From NCBI GenBank assembly GCA_963978545.1, contig OZ021721.1, positions 101,729,366 to 101,793,365 on the forward strand: DNA of 64,000 nt. The letters run 5' to 3'. The notes under the pieces are model-generated. The model searched no databases and was not told the origin of the DNA. It saw nothing but the letters and a program-made list of their open reading frames with translations. Of the stretch, positions 1 through 11,823 are shown piece by piece. A program made the position numbers and the translations under genes. The DNA comes from Linyphia triangularis (taxonomy: Eukaryota > Arthropoda > Arachnida > Araneae > Linyphiidae). How positions within the stretch are numbered: the stretch's first letter is position 1; each line of letters begins with the position of its first letter.

Positions 1-2
1 CT

Positions 3-170
3 ATGAGAAAGGACATCACGCAGAAGATATTTTGGAACTCTATAAGGAGGGACTTTATGTTGAAGGTATTTTGGAACTCTATGATAGAAGACGTTATGTT
101 GGGGGTACTCGATGTAAAAGATGCGGCTACTCGGTCCAGCAATGATCTCCTCTTTTTCCCCATGCTTTAG
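3..170 (+). other. Short open frame over two ~42-bp repeats at the window edge
   Basis: The first 170 bases contain two imperfect copies of a unit of about 42 bp that includes TTTTGGAACTCTAT. Two plus-strand frames stay open across it, one running from an ATG at base 3 to TAG at 168-170. The other frame reads a repeated LELY motif and ends near base 150. This could be the tail of a repetitive coding exon that begins outside the window, or a minisatellite. I do not recognise it. The microsatellite starts directly after it. Confidence 0.2.
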
Positions 171-176
171 ACTATA

Positions 177-488
<312 letters not shown>

Positions 489-636
489 AAAAAAAAAAAT
501 ATTTTAAAGATATAGTTCATTTTAAACAATTTCTTTCTTTATTTGCTGATAAAAAGAACTTATGATTAAAAAAAGTTATATTGAATACTTCATGTACCGG
601 ATATGATTTATTACCAGATCGACAATCTACAGTCAC

Positions 637-700
637 CAACGAGACTTGATTTGTATAGAAGTACCCTGCCACGTACTTCTTTACAAGTCAAGTCTCGTTG
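637..700. repeat. Short strong inverted repeat (hairpin)
   Basis: Arms of about 28 bases (637-664 and 673-700) pair with roughly two mismatches around a loop of about 8 bases. The outer 13 bases, CAACGAGACTTGA, are perfectly complementary to the other end. The pairing stops sharply at both ends. It may be a tiny foldback element or a precursor-like hairpin; no target-site duplication is evident. Confidence 0.7.
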
Positions 701-2288
701 TATCTCTCAGCAATAGAATGCAGTAAGATGAACTTCAAAACAAGTCATTATTTTATTCAAATAATCCCAAGTTGCACAAGTCATTGAATGGCAAAATTAT
801 TTAATGAGTGCAATAACTGGGAATTCTTGTTTATTAGATGAAATTTTTCCCCCAATGCGATTAATAAAATCCTTCTGCTTGAAATTGAACTAATAAAGCC
901 TGTTACTTTCTTAAAATATAAATTGTTTAAGATAATAACAATACCTAAAGTCGATTTTTTAAATTGCGGCATTTGATTTTGAAATGGATTTTTTTATTGT
1001 ACAAACAATACAATTGGTTTTCAATGTGGCTTTGAAGCATGGAATAAATATTTAAATATTAAAAAAGTACTCCATGCAATATTTAAAGGAAATTTCGTAT
1101 TTTAAGTATTAGGTAAATAATGTATGTTAAGTTTACTTTTAATGTTTTAGAACAAAAGATACTAATATATTTTTTAATAATTATAATTAAAATGAAATAA
1201 ACAGTAAATAATCACATAAAACTTTATCTTAAACAGTGTTTTTCAAAGGTTTAAAGCATTCAGTGATAAGAAAAATATGCTTAGATAAGTGTTAAGTGTT
1301 AAATTCTTCGTGAATAAAAATATAAGCCACTGATTAAATTAAAAAAGGTATTTCAAATAGATAATTTCTCTAAGTACATATAAACAAACATGTTTTCAGT
1401 AATTGCAAGTAACAGTATTAAGGTTTTAATTACTTTTTAATTATCGCTTATATACTGTCACACCGGTTTTTCTGATCTGTTAAAGATTTTTTGAAAAAGA
1501 AACTCTATAACTAAAGTATAAGTGATATTTAACAGTGGAAAGAATGTTAGAATTAGTGATGCTTTGTTGATTTGTTTTCAAATTAAAGTATTCCCGAAAT
1601 AAGAAATAAGAAGAACGAGATCCAATTATTGAATGTGTTAATTATCTTCTGCAAAATATAAAAAAGAAACAAATTAATAAAAGTAATGTATTAAATAATT
1701 TCAATTTTCTATCAATTTCCGCAAGAATAATTTCTTGGAATCCAATTAAATTTTGCAATTATATTGATGAGTGATAATTAGACAAAAATAATAAGACATC
1801 AAATAATAATAATAATAAAATGTTAAAAAAAAATATATAAAGTAATAAAATAAGATTTCAGAAACTAGCTAAATTCAGTACCTAAACTAATAATACTATT
1901 ATCTATAAAAACTAGAATTTTATTTGAGTTTAACAAGCACACTAATACAACTTTTCTTTTTTAACAGTTTGAGCTTATAAATTAATTCTAGGCGATGATT
2001 TTTGTGACGATTCCTTTTTCGCTTTTTATACAAAACTAAAACTGATATATGCCATGCCAATTTAAAGGATAAGATCACCCCTTCTGATTAATAATTTATT
2101 TACAGTTGCACATTGAGCTATTTATTTGAAAATTAAAGTTAAAAAAATCAAAGCTGTCCACACTATTAAGGAAGTTTTGATATTATACAGTTGATAACAA
2201 ACAACACTATAAATTTATCTGTATAAGGAATCTAATACAATAGCTAACTTTGATGAATTTCAAGAAAAAGTAATTATTCTAAACAATC
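701..2288. other. AT-rich intergenic DNA, no gene seen
   Basis: Unique-looking AT-rich sequence. It holds a short (AAT)n run near 1803-1820 and no credible ORF, RNA gene or terminal repeat that I can see. The 63-codon reverse frame at 781-972 has no recognisable composition. Confidence 0.6.
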
Positions 2289-2292
2289 TTAA

Positions 2293-3006
2293 GGCTTACA
2301 TATACATCAGGAATTGCAAAATTAAATTAAAGTATGCGTTTTTGTTTTTTGTTTCAAAAAGTTCCGGAATTCATTGCCTTTAAAATGACACCATTTTTTT
2401 CTGAGATTAAAATTACTTTTTAAATTTCAGTGGGTTTTGTGAACTTGTTTTGCATCACATTAATAAGTTTAATAAACTTTAAACGCATTTTCTGAAGAAG
2501 GATATTTTGGTGTGTGTTATATGACTTTAAGCCAACAGTCATAACTTCATTATAAATGGTCCGATTTACAAAATTTTGTTTTGTAGACAATAGTTGTGAA
2601 TGTGTTTCCATCTAGAATCTAATATATATTGTTATCAACACATTTGTATACATATTTTAATCTTAATTTTTTGTTAAAAACAATGTATTTTTTAAAACTT
2701 TTTATTTAATAACATTTATTTAATAAATATTGAAGCCAAATTCACATGTCTTTATGGAAATATGCGTCAATATAATACTTTTTATTCGCAAAAAAAAAAA
2801 ATAAGTCTAAGTTAATTACAAGTTTATTTATGTCAGTTCTAATAATGTCCTAATTAGTCCCTTTAATTGCAATTAGCAAATTAAAAAATTAACTGAAAAA
2901 TTGTTTTTATATAAAAATGCATCATTTTGAATTCTGATATACAACCAAAAGTTTGAAATTCCAACATAAAAATTAAAGAAAATCATCTCAATTGTATAAG
3001 TATACC
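2293..3006 (+). mobile_element. TTAA-flanked non-autonomous DNA transposon, family A, copy 1
   Basis: First of four copies in this window of a ~715-bp element. It is bounded by TTAA (2289-2292 and 3007-3010) and has TIRs that begin GG(T/C)(A/T)TACATATACA and end with the complement. The interior is AT-rich with conserved stretches, for example around ATGGTCCGATTTACAAAAT near 2556 and TCCTAATTAGTC near 2846. No transposase frame survives. TTAA targets with TIRs starting GG fit the Kolobok group better than piggyBac, whose TIRs usually start CCY; that placement is inferred. Confidence 0.85.
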
Positions 3007-3100
3007 TTAATTGAGCATGTTGCGGACCGACACACAAAGTTATTCTCAATGTAAAATGAACCAAACGTGTTATGAATGAAAACTAAAACACATAATTTAA

Positions 3101-3632
3101 GGGTGTTCGACACATGAAAAATTTTCAAATATTAATTTCGAGTTTATTAATATTTATTAAAATTTAAATTCTTCTCTTAAAATGATGCCTTATTTGCAAT
3201 TACATCTTATTTCAAAGTATTTTTAATAATTTTTTGATGGAAACAAAATGCAGGCATTTAATGCATACTTTTTTAACTTCAAAGCCGAATTTCTCGAAAT
3301 GCCATTTTTTGATGGTTTGAGGGCACATAGCTTAAAATCTATTTTACATAAATATTTGAAATTTTTTATACATGTTTCTCTAATGTATTTAAGTACTTTA
3401 AAAGGAGGAATTATTGATAAGTAGCACATTAAAAAAAAAAAAAAAAAAAAAAAAAAATTAACATTTTTTAAAAAATATATTTTTAGAAAGTCATAATTAC
3501 TTTAATTTTCAAAACAAAATAAAAAATATTGTTTTAAAATCTTCAGAAATATCTAAATAATATTCTGTGAAAGTTTCATAACGATTGAAGAATTGGTTAT
3601 TAATTAACATGGGTTCCTATGGAGGTGCTCCC
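3101..3632. mobile_element. TTAA-flanked non-autonomous element with GGG termini
   Basis: TTAA sits at 3097-3100 and 3633-3636. The left end reads GGGTGTTCGACACATG and the complement of the right end reads GGGAGCACCTCCATAGG, a weakly matched TIR pair. A 27-base poly-A tract (3431-3457) and AT-rich filler lie inside. About 50 bases just outside the left end (from 3049) recur just outside the right end (3635-3690), so the insertion lies between copies of a direct repeat. Confidence 0.55.
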
Positions 3633-3690
3633 TTAATGTAAAATGAACGAAACGTCTTATAAACGAAAAAAACCCACATAATTTAACATG

Positions 3691-5030
3691 AGAAAAAAAG
3701 GAAACTAACAATCTAGTTCCTGTTGAATGAAACTACTGAAATGATTTCTAAAGCATTAAGGAACTATTATAATTGAATATGCATATTCAGTACTGATAAA
3801 AAATTAATGCTTTTCTTTTTGTCATCAAAACTAAGAAATATAATAATTAATTGAAATAGTAGGTATTAAAAAACTTTTCATTGTTCAATGAATATTTCCG
3901 TTACGAATTCTGTAAGACACATTCTGTATTACTTCTGTATTACAGTAAGACAAAATGATGTTAGATTTTAATGTTGTACAAGACAGGTTCAATCTGCTCA
4001 GAAAAATATTATTTAAAAAAAAATAATAATAAATAAAAAATGACCATAAATCAGAGGTAAATCCTGATTTACTTCCACGAAGTCTTGGAATAACTGAAAA
4101 ATAAAGAATTTCAAGTATAAAGACTGGGGATTGAAAACGTATTTTTCTTTATCGGGACCAGTCTTAATCCAAATAAATCAGGAGATTTGTTCAAAACCAT
4201 GACGGTCACAATTTTAACAACACAATTTTTTTTTTTTGACAATTCCCGCTCAGTTAACAATAATTTTTTTGCAATAGGATTCACATTTCTGGACTGGATA
4301 TTAGGATTTTTGCGAATTATTGAATAACTCAAGTTTTGTAAATGTTACGTCAAAAGTATGTATTTTTTTTTTTTTTTTTTTTTTTTACATCTTTAACAAT
4401 TGCAAAGTATTTAAGCAATTCAATCTTAAATATGAAACCATGAAAACAAAAAAAAAATTAATAGTTTGAAAAAACTTTAATTTTTAATAATTTGTCTTTT
4501 GAATACAAGAAGGATTTTCTTGATGTGTTACTCCCTCTTTTTCTCTCCATTGCCTTAATCTTTAAACTTAAAAATGTAGATAATTTTTTCAAACTAATTT
4601 GACTCTAAAATGAGCAAAACTACTCAAAAACTGTTCTTAGTGAAGTCATTTGAGAAATTTTTTTGAATCTAATTTTATTTTAAAAACCCTTTACTATTCA
4701 GAGAAAATAAATCACGATAAGTGTAATTCTTTATGAGGTAAATGCATGGAGTAATTGTTTTCATTCATTGGCTTGGATGCTAGATGTCATAAACTCTAAT
4801 ATAGAAGTTTATAACCAAAGCTATGAAAGTATATTTCTGATTGTTTTTAAGTTTCTTTCAATGGTTAATTTTGCTATAAAAGTTTACACTTTTATACGTT
4901 ATTCTCTTATCAAGTAAAGTGCACTTACATAATGAAATTGTTTTTGCCAATTAAGATGAATTAAATTTCAAATGATTCATGGATATTTAATGCTAAAGTA
5001 GCATATACCTGTTCAATTGAATCTAATGTC
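3691..5030. other. AT-rich intergenic DNA, no gene seen
   Basis: Low-complexity AT-rich sequence with a poly-T tract at 4363-4386. The 73-codon reverse frame at 4111-4332 shows no domain or codon signal that I trust. Confidence 0.6.
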
Positions 5031-5419
5031 TCCTCGAGCAGTTTTGAGTTAGTTATACTTTGGTAATCCATGAAAAACATGTTTTTTACAGATCATAAGA
5101 GTTTCTTAAGTGTATTTATAATACCTCGTAACCAAAAAATTAGTGAATTTTTAGTTGCGTTTCCAAATATACCTGATTGTTTGGAAAATACTTAGCGAAT
5201 CCCAGAAGAAAAACTAGAATGGTACGACAGATAACAATTCCTTGTATTTTAGCCTAACAGTGATGACTGATACAGATTTTTAAATATCCTGAACAATTGC
5301 TATTTCTGGGTTATGAAATATTAGAATTACAGCGACGATTATATTTTGTAAGGTACATTTTCAAACAATTAATTATTTGCATATATGATTTGGAATGTCT
5401 GGCTCTTTTTTTCTACTGT

Positions 5420-6030
5420 TCAGCAGCTGTTCTTCGGTCTTTGAATAAGTTATATTTTGGTCATTCCAGGAAAATATATTTTCACTAATTATGATAATTT
5501 ACTTTTTCAAGGTATAGTTTTGATATTTTAAATAACATGAACTTGAAAGTCAAACATTTTTTTTTCTATTTTCCAGCATCTGATTTTCTACCTTTGAATC
5601 AGTTATAATTTGGTCATTCCCCTAAAAGCATACTTTTCTCTGATCACTATAATTTATTTTTTGTAAGGTACATTTTCGACATTTTAAACTAAATGAACTT
5701 GAAAGTCAAGATTTTTTTTCTACAGCTCAGCAGCTGTTGTTTAATCTTTGAGTAAGTTATATTTTTGTCATTCCACTAAAAACATACTTTTTAAATAATC
5801 ATTTATTTTTTGTAAGTTACATATTTGACGTCATAAATATGCATAAAAATCAAACTCATTTTTACAGTTTAACAACTGCTCTTTTATTTTTGTGTAACCT
5901 ATATTTTAGTTAATCACAAAAAAACCTCAATCATAATAATTTACTTTTGTAAGTTACATTACTTAACAATTGGCTTTTCACATCAATCAACTTATGAGTT
6001 AAAACCTTTTCTCTACATCTCGACAGCTGT
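5420..6030. repeat. Degenerate tandem repeat, ~150-bp period, about four units
   Basis: Units begin with a CAGCTG-like core near 5420, 5575, 5727, 5870 and 6025 (spacing about 143-155). Shared words are TTTGAATAAGTTATATTTTGGTCATTCC, given here only in part as GTTATATTTTGGTCATTCC, then a poly-T-rich segment and GAACTTGAAAGTCAA. Weaker related sequence extends left to about 5035. The 63-codon frame at 5297-5488 lies in it and is not credible. Confidence 0.75.
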
Positions 6031-6039
6031 AATCTGAAC

Positions 6040-6305
6040 CACCTCCTTTTTTTCTTCTTTAGGCAGCCAACTCTTTAATACGACAAGCAGATACGATAAG
6101 GAGCGAAAGAGGAAAAAAGGCCGATTTCTCCAGAATAGCTTGCCCTGTTAGCAAGCTGACCGAGTGATTGAAATGCGGATCTAGAGACGATAGAGGCAGT
6201 GACGCCTAGTTTACCCCTCCATGCCTTATCGATCGAGGCAGAAGGGCAGTTGGGAAGTTACCTTTCACGGGGATACTGTCTCTTTCACTTTCACTTGGGA
6301 TAGGA
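6040..6305. other. GC-richer unique island, possible exon or regulatory block
   Basis: A block of clearly higher GC than its surroundings follows a pyrimidine-rich tract ending in TTCTTTAG at about 6062, which resembles a splice acceptor. Directly after it a plus-strand frame is open for 34 codons. I cannot identify a product, and a terminal exon of a gene outside the window is only one reading. A conserved element or decayed repeat is equally possible. Confidence 0.25.
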
Positions 6306-6654
6306 TACATTACATAAAATGATCTAGGCCAGCGTTTCCCAAAGTGTGTTCCGAGGAGAACTTGGGGCTCCGCGAGTGATTCTCAGGGGTTCTGGCAACT
6401 ATGAAGATGACAAAAATTAAATTGTTGCTATCATCTAACAGAAAATTTAAAAATATATCTATATACTCATTAAGCCAAAACGCTTGGATGAACAGGAATG
6501 GTTGTGCAAAATTTGTCTCTTAGCAGAATTATTTTTCTAAAAATAAACGAATTCTGCATATAGACACAAGAAAAACGGACGAACAAATTTCATCTTAAAA
6601 TACAGCATTTTAGATGGGAAAAGTCAATTAAGAATTGAATAAAATAACATTTTG

Positions 6655-6985
6655 GTGATTTGCTTAAAAATTTGAAGTCGTACTTTCCAAGGAATTCAAC
6701 TCACTCAAGAATAGATTCAGAAAAATTCTGAGTGGATGGCAAATCTACTTTTTGTGATGTCAGCACTAGGCAATGTCGCCAGATGTAGTACTTTTAATAC
6801 CACGCTGTTGTTTTTCTCACACCAATAATAGAACATCTTAGCAATTTGCTTCAAAATTAGAATTCGTACTTTCCAAGGAATTCAACTAACTCAGGGATAG
6901 ATTCAAAAAAAATTCTGCGTGGATGGTAAATCTACTTTTTGTGATGCCAGCACTAGGCAGTGATGTCAGATTTAGTATTTTTAAT
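6655..6985 (+). repeat. Tandem duplication inside the hAT-like element, ~185-bp period
   Basis: Sequence at about 6655-6805 recurs at 6840-6985. Shared words include CGTACTTTCCAAGGAATTCA and AATCTACTTTTTGTGATG. The copies differ at many sites, so the duplication is old. Confidence 0.8.
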
Positions 6986-7325
6986 GCCAATATTTTGAAA
7001 TACTATCTTTCTTACTTTGCTTTTTGAAGTACATAAAGTCTAAATTTTTGAAATACTATTGAAATTTCAATATGTAAAAATATTATTAAATATTCTACAC
7101 CCGAAATGTATTGTGAGAAACTGCCGACCAAAGAATTTTATATTCGGCATCTGGCAACACTGACACTTAATGAGGTTATGATGCCTTTATAGACATAGCA
7201 TTGGACAGTCACTGTCAAGAATCATTTGAAAGCAAACCCCTTCCCGAAACTAGGGCTCGAATAAGATAATATATTTTCATAAAATGTTCAAAAAGTAAAA
7301 TGCTTTTATTGTTTTTAGGTCTTAA

Positions 7326-9536
7326 GGGGACTTGGTACCATTCAAACTGGTTTTTTTTTTATTTAAGCCTTAAAATTTATAATTTATACATATTTGGAAG
7401 TATCACTAAGTAAAAACTGAATTTTATTAATACAAAAGTTCACATAGTGCTCTAATTTTCAAAGTTTTAAAAATTTATAAAAAATTCATCAAATTTGAAT
7501 TTTTCAAAATTTTTTCTAATTTTTTTTATAAAATGACTTAGTAATATTCTCTAACTTTTTTGGCATCGAATTCAGAATAAGTAATATAGCTTTCGAGAAA
7601 AACGATAATCCCAACAAAAACATCTCTGTAAAAAGGTGCCAAGTTCTTCATGCAAGGATTACGGCCATGAAAAGTATTGAGATCTAAAGTAGAGCCAAGT
7701 TTAAAGTTGTTGTAAATTACGGGCAATGAAAATTAGTAAAATTTTTTTCTCAAAGTCAAAATTTCCCAGCATAGGCCTAAATATCTAGCTGCAAAAATAT
7801 TTGTGACACTTGACCATTATGTATTTTGGTTCACTGACGCGTAATGGCCAAGTCAACAAGCATTTTTGTAGCTAGATATTTAGGCCTATGCAGGGGAATT
7901 TTGGCTTTACGAAAAAAAATTACTAATTTTCATTGCCCGTAATTTACAACAACTTTAAACTTGGCTCTACTTTAGATCTCAATACTTTTTACGGACATCT
8001 CATCATTGCACGAAGAACTTGGCGCCTTTTTTACAGAGATGTTTTCGTTGGGATTTCATTTCTTTTTTTTAAGGTACTAATTTAAAATTTATTATTTATT
8101 TGCGCAACAATAACTAGTTTTAAAATTTTTCGTGTTCATTATTTTTAAACTTGCAAGAAAATTTCCTGGGTTTGAAAGGGTTAAGTATACAAGTTTTTTT
8201 GTTACTTAATTATTATACAGTCATCCGTTGACAAACTTTTTGTTAGAGGCGAACTACGAGATCCATATAATTAGCCTACATCTTTATTCTTTTAATTATT
8301 ATTTGGTTATAAGGCAGTTTTAAAAAAAGTTATCAACATCAAATTAGTGGAGGGTAACACGAGATTTTTCTAAGAAAATTAAATTTATCGGACGGCAATC
8401 CGTGACGAACTTATGCATTCAATATTAATGACGATAGTATAAAATTATTTTAAATAAATCATTTATTCACATATGAAACAAAAGTTGGCAAAGGAGGAAA
8501 AAAATTAACAATTGGTGATCATTTCGTAGGCGATAAATATCGCCAATGGTCAATTTTATAATGCCAAGTACACTTTTTTTAAAAATTATTTCTTGATTTT
8601 AGAGGCTTTGCGGCGTGTGGCGAGAGTCTTTTCTATTTATATATGCTAAGAGCTACTACTATTCTAAGTTTTATAATTCTAGCCCCAATGAAAGTGTATT
8701 AAAATCGAGATTCAAATTTTCGAACATTGCCCCCTTTAGGGAATTCAGAGGGGAAAATCTGGATTTTTAGATTTTTCCCCTTTGTATACATGTTAAATTT
8801 TACAAGCGTACCAAATTTCACACTTTTAGCTCTGCTAGAAATACCTTAGTAATTTGATGATCAGTGAGTGAGTTTTGGCTGGATTTCAAACTATGTCGTT
8901 TTCTGCCGTTTTTGAATTTAATTATCTCGACAAACAATATAATTGGAGACTTGAAACATAGGGGCCTTACTAAAGTGGCTAACAGCTACCCGTAAAAAAA
9001 AATTTCAGCTCTCATGCGTACTGTAATACGCAGATATGAGAGGTCAAAATACTACTGAGTGGCATCGGGTGAAAGATGGCTGGCACTGAATTGATGGGTG
9101 CACTGTCGTGCACTTAGATTACTTTACCTAAAGGTAAAAAAAGCATAAAAAAACGGGTATTTTTCAGTATTTAAATTTGCAAAAAAAGTTTTTATTTTAT
9201 TAAAAACACCGTGCCTAATTTCGTCAAATAGATGTTAAAAATGACAACAACAAAAATTTCAAGTCTTTGTATTCATATTTGCTAAAATTTTAGCATTTTG
9301 AGTAAGGTGGGAATTTTAAAAATTACGAACTTAGAAAAATGCGTTTGAAACATCGAACGAACTATAGCGGCAATGCTAAATTCTCCATAAAAATATAGTT
9401 TTTCTACAATTGCAGTTATCGGATCAGCTTAAAAACTTGCCAGAATAAGAGAAGGTTTCAAAGATTATAAACACGCAAAAAATAGAATATTTATATTTTT
9501 ATTATTTTTGGTGAAAACAAGGGGTACCAAGTCTCC
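7326..9536. mobile_element. 2.2-kb TTAA-flanked element with GGTACC-containing TIRs
   Basis: TTAA lies at 7322-7325 and 9537-9540. The left end is GGGGACTTGGTACC; the complement of the right end is GGAGACTTGGTACC. The interior has no transposase frame. It carries a large foldback at 7607-8055. Its TIR core, (A/T)CTTGGTACC, is close to that of the element at 62147-62868 (GTCTGGTACC), so the two look like related families. It is inserted in the hAT-like element. Confidence 0.8.
7607..8055. repeat. Long inverted repeat (foldback) within the TTAA element
   Basis: Arms of about 190 bases (about 7607-7795 and 7865-8055) are highly complementary around a spacer of about 70 bases. Words such as TAGCTAGATATTTAGGCCTA and AATTTACAACAACTTTAAAC appear with their complements. 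The 62-codon reverse frame at 7538-7726 lies in the left arm and is not a gene. Confidence 0.9.
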
Positions 9537-10180
9537 TTAAGTACCTCTGTAAAAAGCCTTTATTGAGGTATAATGCATTAACCAAATATCGAGTTCGTTT
9601 GAACGCAGAAAGTCTCTGCGACTGACTTCTGTGACATCGGACATTGATAAACTTGCGATAAGATGCAGGCATGTTGATCAGATTAAGTTTGGGTATATAT
9701 GTAATTTTTTAAAAAAATATTTTAACAAGTTATATAATTTTGTATATTTAAGTAATTTTATAGTTGAAAAATGTTTGGTTCTTCGCTAGAAAGTTTTACT
9801 TCAAAAAGGGCTCCGTGATTTAAAAAGTTTAAGAACCTTTAATCTAGGGCCTATATTGCTTTCTCTCGATTTATACAACAGAAAAACATTGATTAGAAAG
9901 TGACATACAGAATAACTATATTGCGAATTGACATTTTTAGTTGACACATTTTTAAGAGTTTTATTATAGAATTGAATTGCTTCGCATCTTCAGACTATAT
10001 GAATGCGCATCTATTGGGTAAACTTAATACAATTAAATTTATTTGATTTTATTAAATTCTATCACAATATTAAGAGGAGGATGTGTGGTGTTATCTATTT
10101 GTTTTTATACAGATTATACTTTATTTACATTGTCATTTTACTTTGTGGTTATTTTGGATATTGGATGGTATAAAATAATA

Positions 10181-10726
10181 CACTATCTACCAATAAGTAA
10201 TTGGACACCTGTGATAAAAGAGATAAACACAATTTATTCAAATTCAATAGGTGGTTGAGCCTCCACCTAAGGCAATTACAGTATTTACACTCCGGGGCAT
10301 GCTTTCCGCAAGTGTTTGGATGATGGACAGTTGTATTTTCTTCCACTCGTCTTGGAGAGGACATGTACGTTCTTTCACCGATTTTGGGCGGCTGCTGCAC
10401 TCTTTAATTCGGTGATCCTACTCGTCCCAGAGGTGTTCCATAGGATTCACGTCTGGACTCGGAGCAGGCCAGTCCAGTCGGTTCAGCCCGCTGTCATCAT
10501 ACTAATCCATGGTGGACCTCGCAACATAACAAGTGGCGTCGTCATCTTGGAAGTAACAATGATACAACCTTAAAATTGCCACAGCGTAGGGAGCACATAG
10601 TTATCTAGGTTAGTGGAGTAGTAGTCAGCGTTGAGCCTACCATGAATTGGGATCAAGGGTGATGTAGATCAGGACTGCAGACATTCTCAATTGCATGAGT
10701 GTACAAATACTTATTGGTAGATAGTG
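10181..10726 (-). mobile_element. Deleted Tc1-like transposon with TA target duplication
   Basis: TIRs CACTATCTACCAATAAGTA (left, plus strand) and the same sequence on the complement at the right end are each flanked by TA (10179-10180 and 10727-10728). The 546-bp length is far below the ~1.3-1.7 kb of complete Tc1 elements. It contains the C-terminal part of a Tc1 transposase on the minus strand, so an internal deletion removed the DNA-binding half. Confidence 0.93.
10244..10680 (-). pseudogene. Tc1-like transposase, C-terminal remnant with stops and a frameshift
   Basis: Read on the minus strand, the fragment shows typical Tc1 transposase landmarks: LIPIHGRLNADYY, then YFQDDDATCYVARSTMD (the second catalytic Asp region), then DWPAPSPDVNPMEHLWDE (the third acidic residue of the DDE triad), and a C-terminus that ends in LGGGSTTY with a TGA at 10244-10246. 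The frame contains two in-frame stops (after STMD and after LWDE) and a frameshift between the first two blocks. No helix-turn-helix domain and no first catalytic Asp are present. It cannot encode an active enzyme. Small plus- and minus-strand frames over 10043-10573 are shadows of it. Confidence 0.93.
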
Positions 10727-10727
10727 T

Positions 10728-11786
10728 ACTATGCCAAAATACGGTATCATAAGAACAATTTTAAATTTTAAGGGTGTTGGGACACTTCACTACATTTTAT
10801 CGCTAATGGAAGGAAATACGGAAAACTCATGCCAGTCAGTGCTACTAGCAAAGTTTAAGAATGTCTTTAGTAGCAATTCCATCAACAAATTTTTAAAAGC
10901 AATGTATATTTCACATGAGCGCCTGTGATACGAACAGCAGCTAACTAGATGTCCATTCACACATGTACCATTGAGCCTTCGTAAAGGCAAATTAGTATTT
11001 ATAATGTATATTGTCTGACAATAAGTATTTATAACATACACAATCAATGTATAATTTTAATGGAAACCAATTTTCGAGAATTCCAAAAGTACTATGATGA
11101 TTTTAAATGAAACTCAACGTATCTTAATTAAACTAGGTATACTCAAATGTGAGTTTTTGAGCAACGTAAGATGAATATGGGATTAACAAAAAATTAAATA
11201 CAGGCCGCGGTAAGATGGGTCAGGGATCAATAAAATATTAAATACAGGCCGCAGTTTGCATATAATACTTAAAATTTCCACCGATAGTTATTGCTTCCAG
11301 AGTAAAGGACTAAGTCAATAAAACATTCCACAATGCGAAATCTATAGATTGTATTTTTATAACAAGTATCAAACAATAAATCTTAAACGAAAATTCCGAT
11401 CAAGTGTCCCAATTAGCTGAATGATGCTTTGAGAATAATCATTTAAGTGAGTTTTCTTTATGTATAGTGTTTTAATATTTTTAAATAAATATTTAAGTGT
11501 ACTATTTTGTTGGGATATATTTGAGATAACATGTATATAATTTTCAAATGACCTTAATGAGGATTTATGAAATACATAATTAATAAACACATTTCCCTTA
11601 CAATAATTTAAAGTAACGCCATTGTTCTGATGGTTCTTTGAAAAATACAAATACAAATACAAATTTTAAGACCAACAACAGGCTCAAGGCCCATCAGAGT
11701 TGGTCGAAGATAGTAAATTTAATATGTAGTAGCTATTGAATTTTTGTTCTTTTATCTATAAAGTGAAGAAGGTTTTTATCAGAGCA

Positions 11787-11823
<37 letters not shown>

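Larger units (their letters stand above)
6330..9841. mobile_element. hAT-like non-autonomous element, interrupted by a TTAA element
   Basis: The left end, CAGCGTTTCCCAAAGTGTG, is a typical hAT terminus. The right end near 9800-9841 is a diverged complement: GGTTCTTAAAC followed by GGAGCCC, matching GGGGCTCCG on the left. Flanks carry an imperfect 8-bp duplication, ATCTAGGC / ATCTAGGG (7 of 8). The inner 7326-9536 is a separate insertion. Before that insertion the element was about 1.3 kb. No transposase frame remains. Confidence 0.6.

Noticed and set aside
5420..6030. CRISPR-like array
   Set aside because: Units are ~150 bp, degenerate and contiguous, without short conserved repeats and unique spacers; the genome is eukaryotic.
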